DNA of 64,000 nucleotides from Thalassobius sp049116315 (lineage in GTDB: Bacteria; Pseudomonadota; Alphaproteobacteria; Rhodobacterales; Rhodobacteraceae), in the NCBI GenBank assembly GCA_049116315.1, contig JAGDZD010000008.1, forward strand, positions 124,001 through 188,000, in the 5' to 3' direction. Shown piece after piece: positions 40,613 to 49,161 of this stretch. The translations under genes were made by a program, and so were the position numbers. Under the pieces are notes generated by a model. That model ran no database searches, was not told the DNA's origin, and worked only from the letters and a program-made list of their open reading frames with translations. Numbering within the stretch: the first letter of the stretch is position 1; every line of letters starts with the position of its first letter.

Positions 40613-41326
40613 TCAGAATCCGGGGCCAATTTCCCATTTTGCCAACAGGGCGTTCAAAGAGCCGTCGGCCTTCATTGTGTCGATGGCGGCATCGAATTTG
40701 GCTTTCAGCTCGCCGTCGCTTTCACGCACGCCCATGCCCACGCCGCCGCCGATCATTTCTTGACGCTCGAGCAGCATTAGATCGTCGCTTTCATCCGCAA
40801 AAGGACGCAAGAAAGCGTCATCCGCCAGAACGGCGTCAGCTTCGCCGTTTTTCACCGCTGCGATGGTTTCTTCTGGGGTGGCGAATTCCACCAAAGTCCA
40901 GCCTTTTTCAGCAATGAACGAGGCTTGGATCGTGCCGGATTGCGCCGCAACCACGCCGCCTTCCAGATCGGCATCCGCCGACATGGCCAGATAGCCCGAT
41001 GGATCAGGCTGGGTGTAGTTTTGGGTGAAATCGATCACTTCGTCACGCTCATCGGTGATGCTCATGCCGGCGATGATGGTGTCGTAGTTGCCAGACACCA
41101 GGTTTGGAATGATCGAATCCCATTCGTTGGTGACCCATTCGCAGGTCAGTTCGGCGCGTGCGCACAGCTCGTCGCCCAATTCGCGCTCAAAGCCGTCAAC
41201 TTCGCCAGCATCATTGATGAAGTTATAGGGAGGGTAGGCGCCCTCGGTGCCCATGCGCACGGTGTCAGCAGCGGCGATGCCCGCTGTCAGCGCCAGCGCG
41301 GCCGTGGTGAGAATGAGATTTTTCAT
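40613..41326 (-). CDS. hisJ: Periplasmic amino acid-binding protein of ABC transporter (HisJ-like)
   Basis: A 237-residue solute-binding protein (family 3): signal peptide MKNLILTTAALALTAGIAAA, then VRMGTEGAYPPYNFINDAGEVDGFERELGDELC, ELTCEWVTNEWDSIIPNLVSGNYDTIIAGMSITDERDEVIDFTQNY and a C-terminal LLAKWEIGPGF. These are the signatures of the lysine/arginine/ornithine/histidine-type binding proteins. It would capture an amino acid or amine in the periplasm for HisQMP. Second gene of the transporter operon. Confidence 0.94.
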   Translation of the reverse strand: MKNLILTTAALALTAGIAAADTVRMGTEGAYPPYNFINDAGEVDGFERELGDELCARAELTCEWVTNEWDSIIPNLVSGNYDTIIAGMSITDERDEVIDFTQNYTQPDPSGYLAMSADADLEGGVVAAQSGTIQASFIAEKGWTLVEFATPEETIAAVKNGEADAVLADDAFLRPFADESDDLMLLERQEMIGGGVGMGVRESDGELKAKFDAAIDTMKADGSLNALLAKWEIGPGF

Positions 41327-41373
41327 AGGTAAACTCCCGTTTGGTTTTGATCTAAGTTGAGATCCGCCCGCCC

Positions 41374-42180
41374 TTATGCTGGGACTGTTGCGGATAGGAA
41401 CTGCTTTAGTCGTTCGGATTTGGGCGCGCCAAAGAGTGTCTTGGGCGGGCCTTCTTCTTCAATTTTGCCCTGATGCAGGAACACCACGTGGCTTGAGATA
41501 TCGGCGGCCATTTTCATGTCATGGGTCACGATCAGCATGGTGCGCCCTTCGGCGGCCAGATCGCGGATCACCTTGATCACCTCTTGTTCCAGTTCTGGAT
41601 CCAAGGCGGAGGTGGGTTCGTCAAACAGCAAGGCTTGGGGTTCCATGCACAGCCCACGCGCAATGGCGGCGCGTTGCTGTTGGCCGCCAGAGAGCTGCGC
41701 GGGGTAGACGTCACATTTGTCGGCAATGCCCACTTTGTCGAGGTATTTGCGGGCGGAGGCTTCGACTTCGTCTTTGTCACGCCCCAGCACCGTGACCGGG
41801 GCTTCCATCACGTTTTGCAGGATGGTCATGTGGGACCACAGGTTAAACTGTTGAAACACCATCGACAGATTTGTGCGGATGCGCAGCACTTGCGCCGGGT
41901 CGGCGGGATGGCGATCTTGCGCTGTGCCTTTCCATTTGACCGGCTCACCTTGAAACAGGATGTCGCCTTTCTGGCTGTCTTCCAGCAGGTTGGCGCAGCG
42001 CAGGATGGTCGATTTGCCCGACCCCGATGATCCGATCAAAGAGACCACATCCCCGCGGTTTGCAGCAATATCGACACCCTTGATCACTTCAAGCGCGCCA
42101 TAGGCCTTATGCAGGCCTTTGATTTCGATAACAGGTTTCTGGTCTGATTCTGACACGGTGCCTCGGAAATTTTTCCCCAT
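41374..42180 (-). CDS. hisP: Amino acid ABC transporter ATP-binding protein (HisP-like)
   Basis: A 268-residue ATPase: Walker A GSSGSGKST, Q-loop MVFQQFNLWSHMTILQNV, signature LSGGQQQRAAIARGL, Walker B ALLFDEPTSALD, and the switch His in LIVTHDMKMA. It energises HisQM. Start: ATG 42180 has no clear ribosome site; a GTG at 42156 follows GAGG with a short spacing and is possible. First gene of the minus-strand cluster; a pair of overlapping palindromes lies about 95 bases upstream. Confidence 0.95.
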   Translation of the reverse strand: MGKNFRGTVSESDQKPVIEIKGLHKAYGALEVIKGVDIAANRGDVVSLIGSSGSGKSTILRCANLLEDSQKGDILFQGEPVKWKGTAQDRHPADPAQVLRIRTNLSMVFQQFNLWSHMTILQNVMEAPVTVLGRDKDEVEASARKYLDKVGIADKCDVYPAQLSGGQQQRAAIARGLCMEPQALLFDEPTSALDPELEQEVIKVIRDLAAEGRTMLIVTHDMKMAADISSHVVFLHQGKIEEEGPPKTLFGAPKSERLKQFLSATVPA

Positions 42181-42273
42181 CTAGGCCAAACAATAGGGAG
42201 GAATTTTCACACATGCGCAACTTTCAAAACGCATATTCGGCAGAATAACTGCGCAAAGTGACCCGAAGTTACC

Positions 42274-42294
42274 GCCAAATTGGCAAATTGCCAA
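42274..42294. promoter_or_regulatory. Overlapping palindromes upstream of the hisP cluster
   Basis: GCCAAATTGGC (42274-42284) and TTGGCAAATTGCCAA (42280-42294) are both palindromic and share TTGGC, so alternative pairings are possible. The site lies between the TerB stop and the hisP start and may be an operator for the transporter cluster. Confidence 0.5.
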
Positions 42295-42308
42295 AAAAGG
42301 GCCAAGAG

Positions 42309-42758
42309 TCAGGTGGCTTTTTGCACCCTTTGGCGGGCCAAAGCGCTGTCGCGATCGTTGATCCCCAGTAGATTGGACACCAGCCGCAGCGTGGCGTCTT
42401 CTTCGGCGTCGCGCACACCATCGGCCAAAGCAATGCTCCAGAGCGCTTCGATCACCCCGAGACGATCCTCAAAGGCCACAGCATCTTTGATCGCGCGGGT
42501 GAACCGCACGGTGTCTGGGGCTTCGGTTTCCAATGTTTCGGCACGATTGCGCAGATCGATCGCCTCAAAGGGGCTGAGGCCATAGCGATGTATGGTGACA
42601 TGATCGATGTGCTCTTTTTCGGCGGGATCATAGGCCCCGTCAGAACGGGCCACCCGGACAAGCAGGGCAGTGAGCGCCAAGCGGGCGTCCGCATCGGGCA
42701 ATTCGGCGGGTGTGGGCTGTGTCAGCCGCTTAAGAAGATCTGCAAACATACCTGCCAT
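42309..42758 (-). CDS. TerB-like protein, copy 1
   Basis: A 149-residue, all-helical cytoplasmic protein with the tellurite-resistance TerB/co-chaperone DjlA layout: LALTALLVRVARSDGAYDPAEKEHIDHVTIHRYGLSPFEAIDLRN and a second acidic helical half (EALWSIALADGVRDAEEDATLRLVSNLLGI). DGxYDxxE and DGxRDxEE are the likely metal-binding acidic loops. The upstream gene is a paralogue. Function of the TerB fold is unclear (metal or phosphate sensing). Start may instead be ATG 42749. Confidence 0.85.
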   Translation of the reverse strand: MAGMFADLLKRLTQPTPAELPDADARLALTALLVRVARSDGAYDPAEKEHIDHVTIHRYGLSPFEAIDLRNRAETLETEAPDTVRFTRAIKDAVAFEDRLGVIEALWSIALADGVRDAEEDATLRLVSNLLGINDRDSALARQRVQKAT

Positions 42759-42791
42759 ATAAGTTCATTTGCGCCAAAGGCCAATCCGCGA

Positions 42792-43238
42792 TCACATTTT
42801 GGCGAAAGCTTGCCCACGCGCGGTCAGGCTGTCGACGTCCGACAACCCCAATGCGGTCTGAACGCGCCGCATGGTGGCTTTTTGCGGCGCGCGTGGCGCC
42901 CCGTCCTCGCTGAGCACCACTTGCCACATCGCTTCGAGGGCGGATTGGCGGTCGTCAAAGTCGATACCATGACGGATAAGTTGTGCGAAAATTTCGGTTT
43001 CTGGCGCTGCGCGCTCCATTTTTTCGCAACAAGCGCGCATGCGCACCGCCTCTTGTGGCGAGAGTTTGTGCAAGCGCGCCAGCCATAAATCGATGCGTCT
43101 GACCTCTTCAAGGCCATAGCAACCGTCGACCCTGGTCATGCGAACCAGAAGTGCCCCCAATGCATGTGCTTCATCGGGATCCGCGAGCGGTGCAACAGCG
43201 CGTTGCCCGGTCAGAACGTTGTATAACTGAGCGAACAT
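42792..43238 (-). CDS. TerB-like protein, copy 2
   Basis: A 148-residue paralogue of the following gene: ALGALLVRMTRVDGCYGLEEVRRIDLWLARLHKLSPQEAVRMRACCEKMERAAPETEIFAQLIRHGIDFDDRQSALEAMWQVVLSEDGAPRAPQKATMRRVQTALGLS. Position by position it matches copy 1 in helix lengths, but the second acidic loop has decayed (EDGAPRAPQKA). The two are in tandem, 33 bases apart, and arose by duplication. Confidence 0.85.
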   Translation of the reverse strand: MFAQLYNVLTGQRAVAPLADPDEAHALGALLVRMTRVDGCYGLEEVRRIDLWLARLHKLSPQEAVRMRACCEKMERAAPETEIFAQLIRHGIDFDDRQSALEAMWQVVLSEDGAPRAPQKATMRRVQTALGLSDVDSLTARGQAFAKM

Positions 43239-43354
43239 ATCTTTAGCCTGCCAAGCTTAGAGACATTCGCAAAGCAATTTTTTGTCCGGACTTTGGGCGC
43301 AATCGAACCGGGTTTTACATTTTGCAATAGAATGACGGCGTTACCCGATGACCA

Positions 43355-43648
43355 CTAGCCGTCGTAGCCTTCGACAATGATCATGTCCGCAGAGGAAATC
43401 GGGTCACGCAACGCCTTGGCGGCTTGATAGCTTGGTGATTCGTAACACGCCACCGCTGCGGCGTAGCTTGGAAACTCAAGCACAATGGCACGCGCTTTGG
43501 ACTGACCTTCCACAACACTCTGAGGGCCGCCACGCACCACGAAACGGGCGCCGAATTCCGCAAAAGGGGCGGCATTGGCCTGTTTATAGGCCTCGTATCC
43601 AGCGGGGTCGCTGGTGTCGACATGTGCAATCCAATAGCCCTTGGCCAT
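43355..43648 (-). CDS. DUF1330 domain protein
   Basis: A 97-residue cytoplasmic DUF1330 protein with the full family pattern: KGYWIAHVDTSDPAGYEAYKQANAAPFAEFGARFVVRGG, KARAIVLEFPSYAAAVACYESPSYQAAKALRDPISSADMIIVEGYDG. The ferredoxin-like fold probably dimerises; substrate and role are unknown. AGGA (minus strand) precedes the ATG at 43648; longer frames upstream are not family-like. Monocistronic. Confidence 0.93.
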   Translation of the reverse strand: MAKGYWIAHVDTSDPAGYEAYKQANAAPFAEFGARFVVRGGPQSVVEGQSKARAIVLEFPSYAAAVACYESPSYQAAKALRDPISSADMIIVEGYDG

Positions 43649-43829
43649 GTGTAATCCTCCGAGATGGGGGGACGCGAGCATAGCGGGGGCGCCCCTTTTA
43701 GAAAGCCCTGCGTAACACAACCCAGAGGATACATCACGAGATGGCCACAATTCGTCCCAACTTTTTGCGCGTTTTTTGGCTTTAGTAAGGGCATCTGCCT
43801 CCTCCCAGGCGTCCAAACAGGACCTGCAA

Positions 43830-44348
43830 ATGTCACATGCTTCCTCTTCAACTGTAACCTCTAATGGGTTGTCCCCAGAGCAATTGCGCCTGCACCAAGA
43901 GGCAGCGCTGTCTTTTGACTGGGAGACAGGGGATCTGCGTCATCTGGGGATGACAATGTCCAAGTTTGGATTGGATCTGGCAACGGCAATCCGGGTGTTC
44001 CTGAACGGGACGCCGGATGTGTTCAATCATCTGCACCGCGATGAGGTGCCGTTAACCATGACGGCGCGTGTGGCGATGCTGGATTGTTTGCATATGAAGA
44101 TTGGCTGCGGCTTTTATCTGCCTGACCCTGCGGTGGGCTTGGCGTCGGTTCGCAGCGAGGCAGAAGCGTGGTTTGAAAGACAGGCACAAGATCGCGCGCA
44201 GGGTATCACCGGGCGTTGGACCTTTGACGAAGCCCGGTTTCGCGCCATTTCGGACGACGGGCCCAAGCAATTGATCATGGCCCCCACAAAAACTCCCAAA
44301 TCCGCGATTTGGCGCACACTTTTTGTGCCGATGTGGGTGCGGGCGTAA
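43830..44348 (+). CDS. Conserved hypothetical protein, 172 aa
   Basis: A 172-residue soluble protein: a Ser-rich N-terminus (MSHASSSTVTSNGLSPEQLRLHQEAA), then LSFDWETGDLRHLGMTMSKFGLDLATAIRVFLNGTPDVFNHLHRDEVPLTMTARVAMLDCLHMKIGCGFYLPDPAVGLASVRSEAEAWF and a basic C-terminus. No motif that I recognise. AGGA lies 7 nt before the ATG at 43830. It is convergent with pyrG, whose terminator lies between them. Confidence 0.7.
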   Translation: MSHASSSTVTSNGLSPEQLRLHQEAALSFDWETGDLRHLGMTMSKFGLDLATAIRVFLNGTPDVFNHLHRDEVPLTMTARVAMLDCLHMKIGCGFYLPDPAVGLASVRSEAEAWFERQAQDRAQGITGRWTFDEARFRAISDDGPKQLIMAPTKTPKSAIWRTLFVPMWVRA

Positions 44349-44405
44349 AAATTGACGGCTTGATTTGCGATTTTGCAAATCGCTGCTTTTTGCGAAAATG
44401 CAAAA

Positions 44406-44423
44406 GGCAGCCCGAAGGCTGCC
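44406..44423 (-). terminator. pyrG terminator
   Basis: GGCAGCC (44406-44412) and GGCTGCC (44417-44423) form a 7-bp stem with a CGAA loop; on the minus strand it is followed by TTTTGCATTTT, 26 bases past the pyrG stop. A second weaker palindrome (GATTTGC ... GCAAATC, 44362-44381) lies beyond. Confidence 0.8.
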
Positions 44424-44448
44424 CTGATGTCATGCAATTTTGATTGAT

Positions 44449-46092
44449 TTAAACCAATCGAGAGGTATCGACGGCCGCCCGTACAAAGTCTTTGAACAGC
44501 GGATGCGGATCAAAGGGTTTGGATTTCAGTTCGGGGTGGAACTGAACGCCGATGAACCATGGGTGATCTTTCCACTCTACGATCTCTGGCAGGCGTCCAT
44601 CCGGGGACATGCCTGAGAATTGCAAACCACATGTTTCCAATTGCTCGCGATATTTGGTGTCGACCTCATAGCGGTGACGGTGGCGCTCTTCGATGTTGGT
44701 GCCGGCATAGATCTCGGCCACTTTGGAGCCTTCGGTCAAAGACGCATTGTATGCGCCCAGACGCATAGTGCCGCCTTTGTCATCGTCCGAGTTGCGCATC
44801 ACAGTGGCGTTGCCCTGAACCCATTCTTTGAGGTGATAGACAACGGGTTCAAACCGTTTTTGGCCCGCTTCGTGATCAAACTCTTCAGAGCCAGCCAGTT
44901 CGATACCGGCCACATTGCGCGCCGCTTCGATCACGGCCAGTTGCATGCCCAAGCAGATCCCCAGATAGGGTACTTTATGCTCGCGGGCGAATTGCGCCGC
45001 TTTGATTTTGCCCTCGGTGCCGCGCTCGCCAAAGCCGCCAGGCACCAGAATGGCGTGGTAACCTTCCAGATGAGGGGCGGCATCTTCGTTGTCAAAAATC
45101 TCAGAGTTGACCCATTCGACTTTGACTTTGACCCGGTTGGCCATGCCACCGTGGATCAGAGCTTCTTTGATGGATTTATAGGCGTCTTCCAACTGCACGT
45201 ATTTGCCGACAATGGCGATTTTGACTTCGCCGTCGGTGTTGCGGGTGCGATCGGCAACGTCGTTCCATTTTGTCAGGTCAGGACGTGGGGCAGGGGCGAT
45301 GCCAAAGGCATCAAGCACAGCCTGATCCAAGCCTTCACGATGATAGGCCAGAGGCGCTTCGTAGATCGATGCCAGATCATAGGCGGCGACAACGGATTCT
45401 TTGCGCACGTTACAGAACAGGGCGATTTTCTCGCGCTCGCGTTCTGGGATCGGCTGCTCAGAGCGACACACCAGAATGTCAGGCGCGATCCCGATGGATT
45501 GCAGCTCTTTAACGCTGTGCTGGGTGGGCTTTGTCTTCAGTTCACCGCTGGCGGCCAGATAGGGCAACAGGGTCAGGTGCATAAAGATACACTGACCACG
45601 TGGGCGGTCATGGCTGAACTGACGGATGGCTTCAAAGAAGGGCAGGCCTTCGATGTCACCAACGGTGCCACCGATTTCACACAGCATGAAATCCACTTCG
45701 TCTTCACCAACGGCGATAAAGTCTTTGATCTCGTTTGTGACGTGCGGCACCACCTGAATGGTTTTGCCCAGATAATCGCCGCGGCGTTCGCGTTCCAGAA
45801 CGTTGGAATAGATTCGCCCCGAACTGACCGAGTCGGTGCGCCGCGCGGGCACACCCGTAAAGCGTTCGTAGTGGCCCAGATCCAGATCGGTTTCTGCGCC
45901 ATCATCTGTCACAAAGACTTCGCCGTGTTCAAACGGGCTCATGGTGCCGGGATCAACGTTCAGATACGGATCCAATTTGCGCAGTCGCACAGAATAACCC
46001 CGCGCCTGAAGCAACGAGCCCAAAGCCGCAGAAGCAAGGCCTTTGCCAAGCGAGGAAACAACACCGCCGGTGATGAAGATGAAACGAGCCAT
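44449..46092 (-). CDS. pyrG: CTP synthase
   Basis: A 547-residue enzyme that aminates UTP to CTP using glutamine and ATP. N-terminal synthetase domain: ARFIFITGGVVSSLGKGLASAALGSLLQARGY (P-loop), DPGTMSPFEHGEVFVTDDGAETDLDLGHYERF; C-terminal glutamine amidotransferase: LVPGGFGERGTEGK, YLGICLGMQLAVIEAARN (Cys nucleophile) and FIGVQFHPELKSKPFDPHPLF. Length is exactly that usual for the family. Start 46092 by family alignment with GGGAG upstream. In the same direction behind secG. Confidence 0.98.
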   Translation of the reverse strand: MARFIFITGGVVSSLGKGLASAALGSLLQARGYSVRLRKLDPYLNVDPGTMSPFEHGEVFVTDDGAETDLDLGHYERFTGVPARRTDSVSSGRIYSNVLERERRGDYLGKTIQVVPHVTNEIKDFIAVGEDEVDFMLCEIGGTVGDIEGLPFFEAIRQFSHDRPRGQCIFMHLTLLPYLAASGELKTKPTQHSVKELQSIGIAPDILVCRSEQPIPEREREKIALFCNVRKESVVAAYDLASIYEAPLAYHREGLDQAVLDAFGIAPAPRPDLTKWNDVADRTRNTDGEVKIAIVGKYVQLEDAYKSIKEALIHGGMANRVKVKVEWVNSEIFDNEDAAPHLEGYHAILVPGGFGERGTEGKIKAAQFAREHKVPYLGICLGMQLAVIEAARNVAGIELAGSEEFDHEAGQKRFEPVVYHLKEWVQGNATVMRNSDDDKGGTMRLGAYNASLTEGSKVAEIYAGTNIEERHRHRYEVDTKYREQLETCGLQFSGMSPDGRLPEIVEWKDHPWFIGVQFHPELKSKPFDPHPLFKDFVRAAVDTSRLV

Positions 46093-46262
46093 AGAAGGCA
46101 TCTCCCGTGAAGTCCGAAGGATGAATAGCTCATCCAAGCCAAGTCCGTACGGTCGTCAGAAACCGTAGTACCACGGGACCCAAGCCATACAAGATTCGCG
46201 ATATATAAGCAAGCAGACCGCAAGATGATGTTGCGATCTGACTGTGCCAAGTAAGGATTTGT

Positions 46263-46631
46263 TTAGTCGGCCGTTGGAACCAACGGTGTTGCGTCGGTCG
46301 CCGATGGGGGCAGCAGGCTGTCACCCAATGGTGTCGAGCTGGTGCTTGGCGCCGGAGCAGAAGCGCTGTTGCCGCCGTCAATCCGGTCCAGAACCGAGCT
46401 GTCCGCAGAGTTTTGCGCCGAAATAATAGTCAGTGCGATCGACGTGGTGATGAAAGCCGCAGCCAACACCCACGTCACTTTGCCCAAGGCTGTCGCCGCG
46501 GAGCGACCTGTTGTGGCACCGCCACCGCCGCCGCCAACGCCCAGACCGCCACCTTCAGAACGTTGCATCAGCACCACGCCAATCAACGATAGCGCTAGAA
46601 GTAGGTGGACGACGAGGACAACATTTTCCAT
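46263..46631 (-). CDS. secG: Preprotein translocase subunit SecG
   Basis: A 122-residue inner-membrane protein: two membrane segments (NVVLVVHLLLALSLIGVVLM; VTWVLAAAFITTSIALTII) flank the conserved QRSEGGGLGVGGGGGGATTGRSAATALGK loop, which defines SecG. It assists SecYE translocation of exported proteins. A Ser/Ala/Pro-rich cytosolic or periplasmic tail of about 45 residues is longer than in E. coli, as usual in alphaproteobacteria. secG-pyrG order is common in this group. Confidence 0.96.
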   Translation of the reverse strand: MENVVLVVHLLLALSLIGVVLMQRSEGGGLGVGGGGGGATTGRSAATALGKVTWVLAAAFITTSIALTIISAQNSADSSVLDRIDGGNSASAPAPSTSSTPLGDSLLPPSATDATPLVPTAD

Positions 46632-46758
46632 GAGGCAGCCTTTGGATGGGTTCGATGCGGCTACTTAAGGTCTCTTTGAGCGTCGTGCAACCCCGAAGCC
46701 GGTCAATTCGTGCTCCTATACGCTTGCTCCTGTGACTTAAGCGCTTCACATATAGCCT

Positions 46759-47301
46759 ATGAGCACCACTTATCAGATTCGCCCGGCTTTGGCCGAGGAC
46801 GCAGCCGGCATCGCAATAGTGCAGGTTGCCAGTTGGAACACCACTTATCGCGGCATTTTGCCGGATGCGTTGATCGACCGGATCAGCGTCGAAGATCGCA
46901 CCAAAGGGTGGCAGAAAATTTTCGATGCCTTTGCGCAATCCGGGCAGGGTGGGGCCATTGTGGCCGAGCAAAACAATCGCATCGTTGGCTTTGGCTCTTA
47001 CGGGCTTCAGCGGGACGACGACTTGGCCGAGCAAGGCTATGACGGCGAAGTCACGGCGCTGTACCTTGAGAAAGAGCACCAGCGCGCTGGGGTTGGCCGG
47101 GCTTTGATGGCAGAGCTGGGCAAGCAGGCGCAGAGTGCGGGCCTGTCCAAAGTCTCTCTTTGGGTGATCACAGCCAATACCGGGGCCTGTCTGTTCTATG
47201 ACGCGCTTGAGGGGCGTACCGTTGCCACGCGCGCGGATCCGCAAGGCGGGGACATGGATGAACGGGCTTATGGCTGGGATGATCTGTCGACGTTGGGCTA
47301 A
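46759..47301 (+). CDS. GNAT-family N-acetyltransferase
   Basis: A 180-residue acetyltransferase: YQIRPALAEDAAGIAIVQVASWNTTYRGILPDALIDRIS is typical of the RimI/PaiA-type group, and EVTALYLEKEHQRAGVGRALMAELGKQAQ carries the acetyl-CoA-binding (R/Q)xxGxG/A motif (QRAGVGRA, residues about 111-118). Late WVITANTGACLFYDALEG is the third conserved motif. The substrate is unknown. Divergent from secG. Confidence 0.93.
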   Translation: MSTTYQIRPALAEDAAGIAIVQVASWNTTYRGILPDALIDRISVEDRTKGWQKIFDAFAQSGQGGAIVAEQNNRIVGFGSYGLQRDDDLAEQGYDGEVTALYLEKEHQRAGVGRALMAELGKQAQSAGLSKVSLWVITANTGACLFYDALEGRTVATRADPQGGDMDERAYGWDDLSTLG

Positions 47302-47304
47302 GGC

Positions 47305-47700
47305 CTATTCGTCGACATCATCAATGTCATACTGACCAGACAGCATCCGACGGATCAAGCTCCAGCTGAGGCCAACCCCCAGAACCACCGACAGGGCAAA
47401 CAGCCCAATCCATGTGTTCACTGTGGGGTTCTCAAGCTCTAGCAAACCATAGTCATACAGCACCCAGACAAGGGCGGCGATGATGGCCAAGACCAGAAAC
47501 ATGCCGAATCCTCCGATCGAGCGGAGCGTGGCGCGCAGGTATATGATATAGCCAACCGTCAACAGCAGGCCCAAAAACAGGGCCATGGGCGTATCTGTCG
47601 CATAATTGCGGCTGACCCAAGAGGTGTAATTCCACTGAGTCGGGTTAAATGTCGCTGCCAGCAGCACAAAAGCCACCAGCCAACGGAGCAAAAATCCCAT
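47305..47700 (-). CDS. DUF6524-type small membrane protein (4 TM)
   Basis: A 131-residue inner-membrane protein with four hydrophobic helices (FLLRWLVAFVLLAATF; MALFLGLLLTVGYIIYLRATL; GMFLVLAIIAALVWVLYDYG; WIGLFALSVVLGVGLSWSLI) and an acidic C-terminus (YDIDDVDE). The NPTQWNYTSWV segment after the first helix is the family hallmark. Function unknown. Convergent with the GNAT gene, 3 bases apart. Confidence 0.82.
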   Translation of the reverse strand: MGFLLRWLVAFVLLAATFNPTQWNYTSWVSRNYATDTPMALFLGLLLTVGYIIYLRATLRSIGGFGMFLVLAIIAALVWVLYDYGLLELENPTVNTWIGLFALSVVLGVGLSWSLIRRMLSGQYDIDDVDE

Positions 47701-47847
47701 AACGTCCTCGGTTAAAGGCTAAATATACCCCATGGATCGCTGAATCTGCCCCTCCTGTCCAGACCCATAACGAATTTCCGGTTTCCCTGTGCTTATCCAG
47801 TCGATATACGGGCGCGGGTTTGATCCAAGTTTAATAAGGAACCAGCA

Positions 47848-49161
47848 ATGGCAAATGTCGTCGTCGTCGGCGCCCAATGGGGTGATGAGGGAAAAGGCAA
47901 GATCGTAGATTGGCTGTCGGAACGTGCCGACGTGATCGCGCGTTTTCAGGGCGGGCATAACGCTGGCCACACATTGGTGATCGACGGGAAAGTTTACAAA
48001 CTGCATGCGCTGCCTTCGGGTGTGGTGCGCGGTGGCAAACTCAGCGTGATCGGCAATGGTGTTGTGTTGGATCCTTGGCACTTGCTTAAGGAAATCGCCA
48101 CCGTGCAAGAACAGGGTGTCGAAATCACCCCAGAGACGCTGATGATTGCGGAAAACACGCCACTCATCTTGCCGTTCCACGGTGAATTGGACCGGGCCCG
48201 CGAAGAGGCGGCCAGCAAAGGCACCAAGATTGGCACCACCGGGCGCGGCATTGGGCCAGCCTATGAAGACAAAGTGGGCCGTCGCTCGGTCCGGGTTGCG
48301 GATCTGGCTGATCCTGCAACTTTGGAAGCGCGCGTCGATCGCGCCCTGCAGCACCACGATCCACTGCGCAAAGGTCTGGGTGTCGAACCCATCGATCGCG
48401 ATGCCTTGGTGGCCAAACTCAAAGAGATTGCGGCCCATATCCTGCCTTTTGCGGCACCGGTTTGGAAAGTGCTCAATGAAAAGCGCAAAGCGGGCAAACG
48501 CATTTTGTTTGAAGGTGCCCAAGGCGCATTGCTGGACATCGATTTTGGCACCTATCCCTTTGTCACCTCGTCCAACGTGATCGCCGGTCAGGCAGCCACA
48601 GGTGTGGGCATGGGCCCCGGCGGGATCGACTATGTGTTGGGCATCGTTAAGGCCTATACCACCCGCGTGGGTGAAGGACCGTTCCCAACAGAGCTGCTGA
48701 ACGCAGATGGCACCCCGGACGAAGATGGCGCCCGCTTGGGTGAGCGGGGCCATGAGTTTGGCACCACCACTGGCCGTCAGCGCCGCTGTGGTTGGTTTGA
48801 TGCCGCTCTTGTGCGTCAGACCTGTGCCACGTCAGGTGTCAAAGGTATTTGCCTGACAAAACTGGACGTGTTGGACGGTTTTGAAACGCTCAAGATCTGT
48901 GTCGGCTATGATCTGGATGGCACCACGCTGGATTATCTTCCTACGGCGTCGGACCAACAGGCGCGGTGCAAGCCGATCTACGAAGAAGTTCCAGGATGGA
49001 GCGAATCGACAGAAGGCGCGCGCAGCTGGGCAGAACTTCCAGCCAATGCGATCAAATATGTGCGTCGCGTCGAAGAGCTGATCGATTGCCCGGTTGCTCT
49101 GTTGTCGACCTCGCCCGAGCGAGAGGACACCATCCTCGTCACTGATCCGTTCGCTGACTGA
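47848..49161 (+). CDS. purA: Adenylosuccinate synthetase
   Basis: A 437-residue enzyme of AMP synthesis that condenses IMP and aspartate with GTP hydrolysis. ANVVVVGAQWGDEGKGKIVDWLSERADVIARFQGGHNAGHTLV contains the GTP-binding GDEGKGK loop; GTTGRGIGPAYEDKVGRRSVRV and TTTGRQRRCGWFD follow. AAGGAACC lies before the ATG. The stop overlaps the start of the DUF2842 gene by one base (TGATG), so the two are co-translated. Confidence 0.98.
   Translation: MANVVVVGAQWGDEGKGKIVDWLSERADVIARFQGGHNAGHTLVIDGKVYKLHALPSGVVRGGKLSVIGNGVVLDPWHLLKEIATVQEQGVEITPETLMIAENTPLILPFHGELDRAREEAASKGTKIGTTGRGIGPAYEDKVGRRSVRVADLADPATLEARVDRALQHHDPLRKGLGVEPIDRDALVAKLKEIAAHILPFAAPVWKVLNEKRKAGKRILFEGAQGALLDIDFGTYPFVTSSNVIAGQAATGVGMGPGGIDYVLGIVKAYTTRVGEGPFPTELLNADGTPDEDGARLGERGHEFGTTTGRQRRCGWFDAALVRQTCATSGVKGICLTKLDVLDGFETLKICVGYDLDGTTLDYLPTASDQQARCKPIYEEVPGWSESTEGARSWAELPANAIKYVRRVEELIDCPVALLSTSPEREDTILVTDPFAD

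Noticed and set aside
44620..46110. 496-residue plus-strand frame opposite pyrG
   Set aside because: A long shadow frame: the opposite strand encodes full-length CTP synthase with all motifs.
46093..46262. Possible tRNA or small RNA between secG and pyrG
   Set aside because: Some short inverted repeats (GGATGA/TCATCC) but no cloverleaf, CCA end or anticodon arm.
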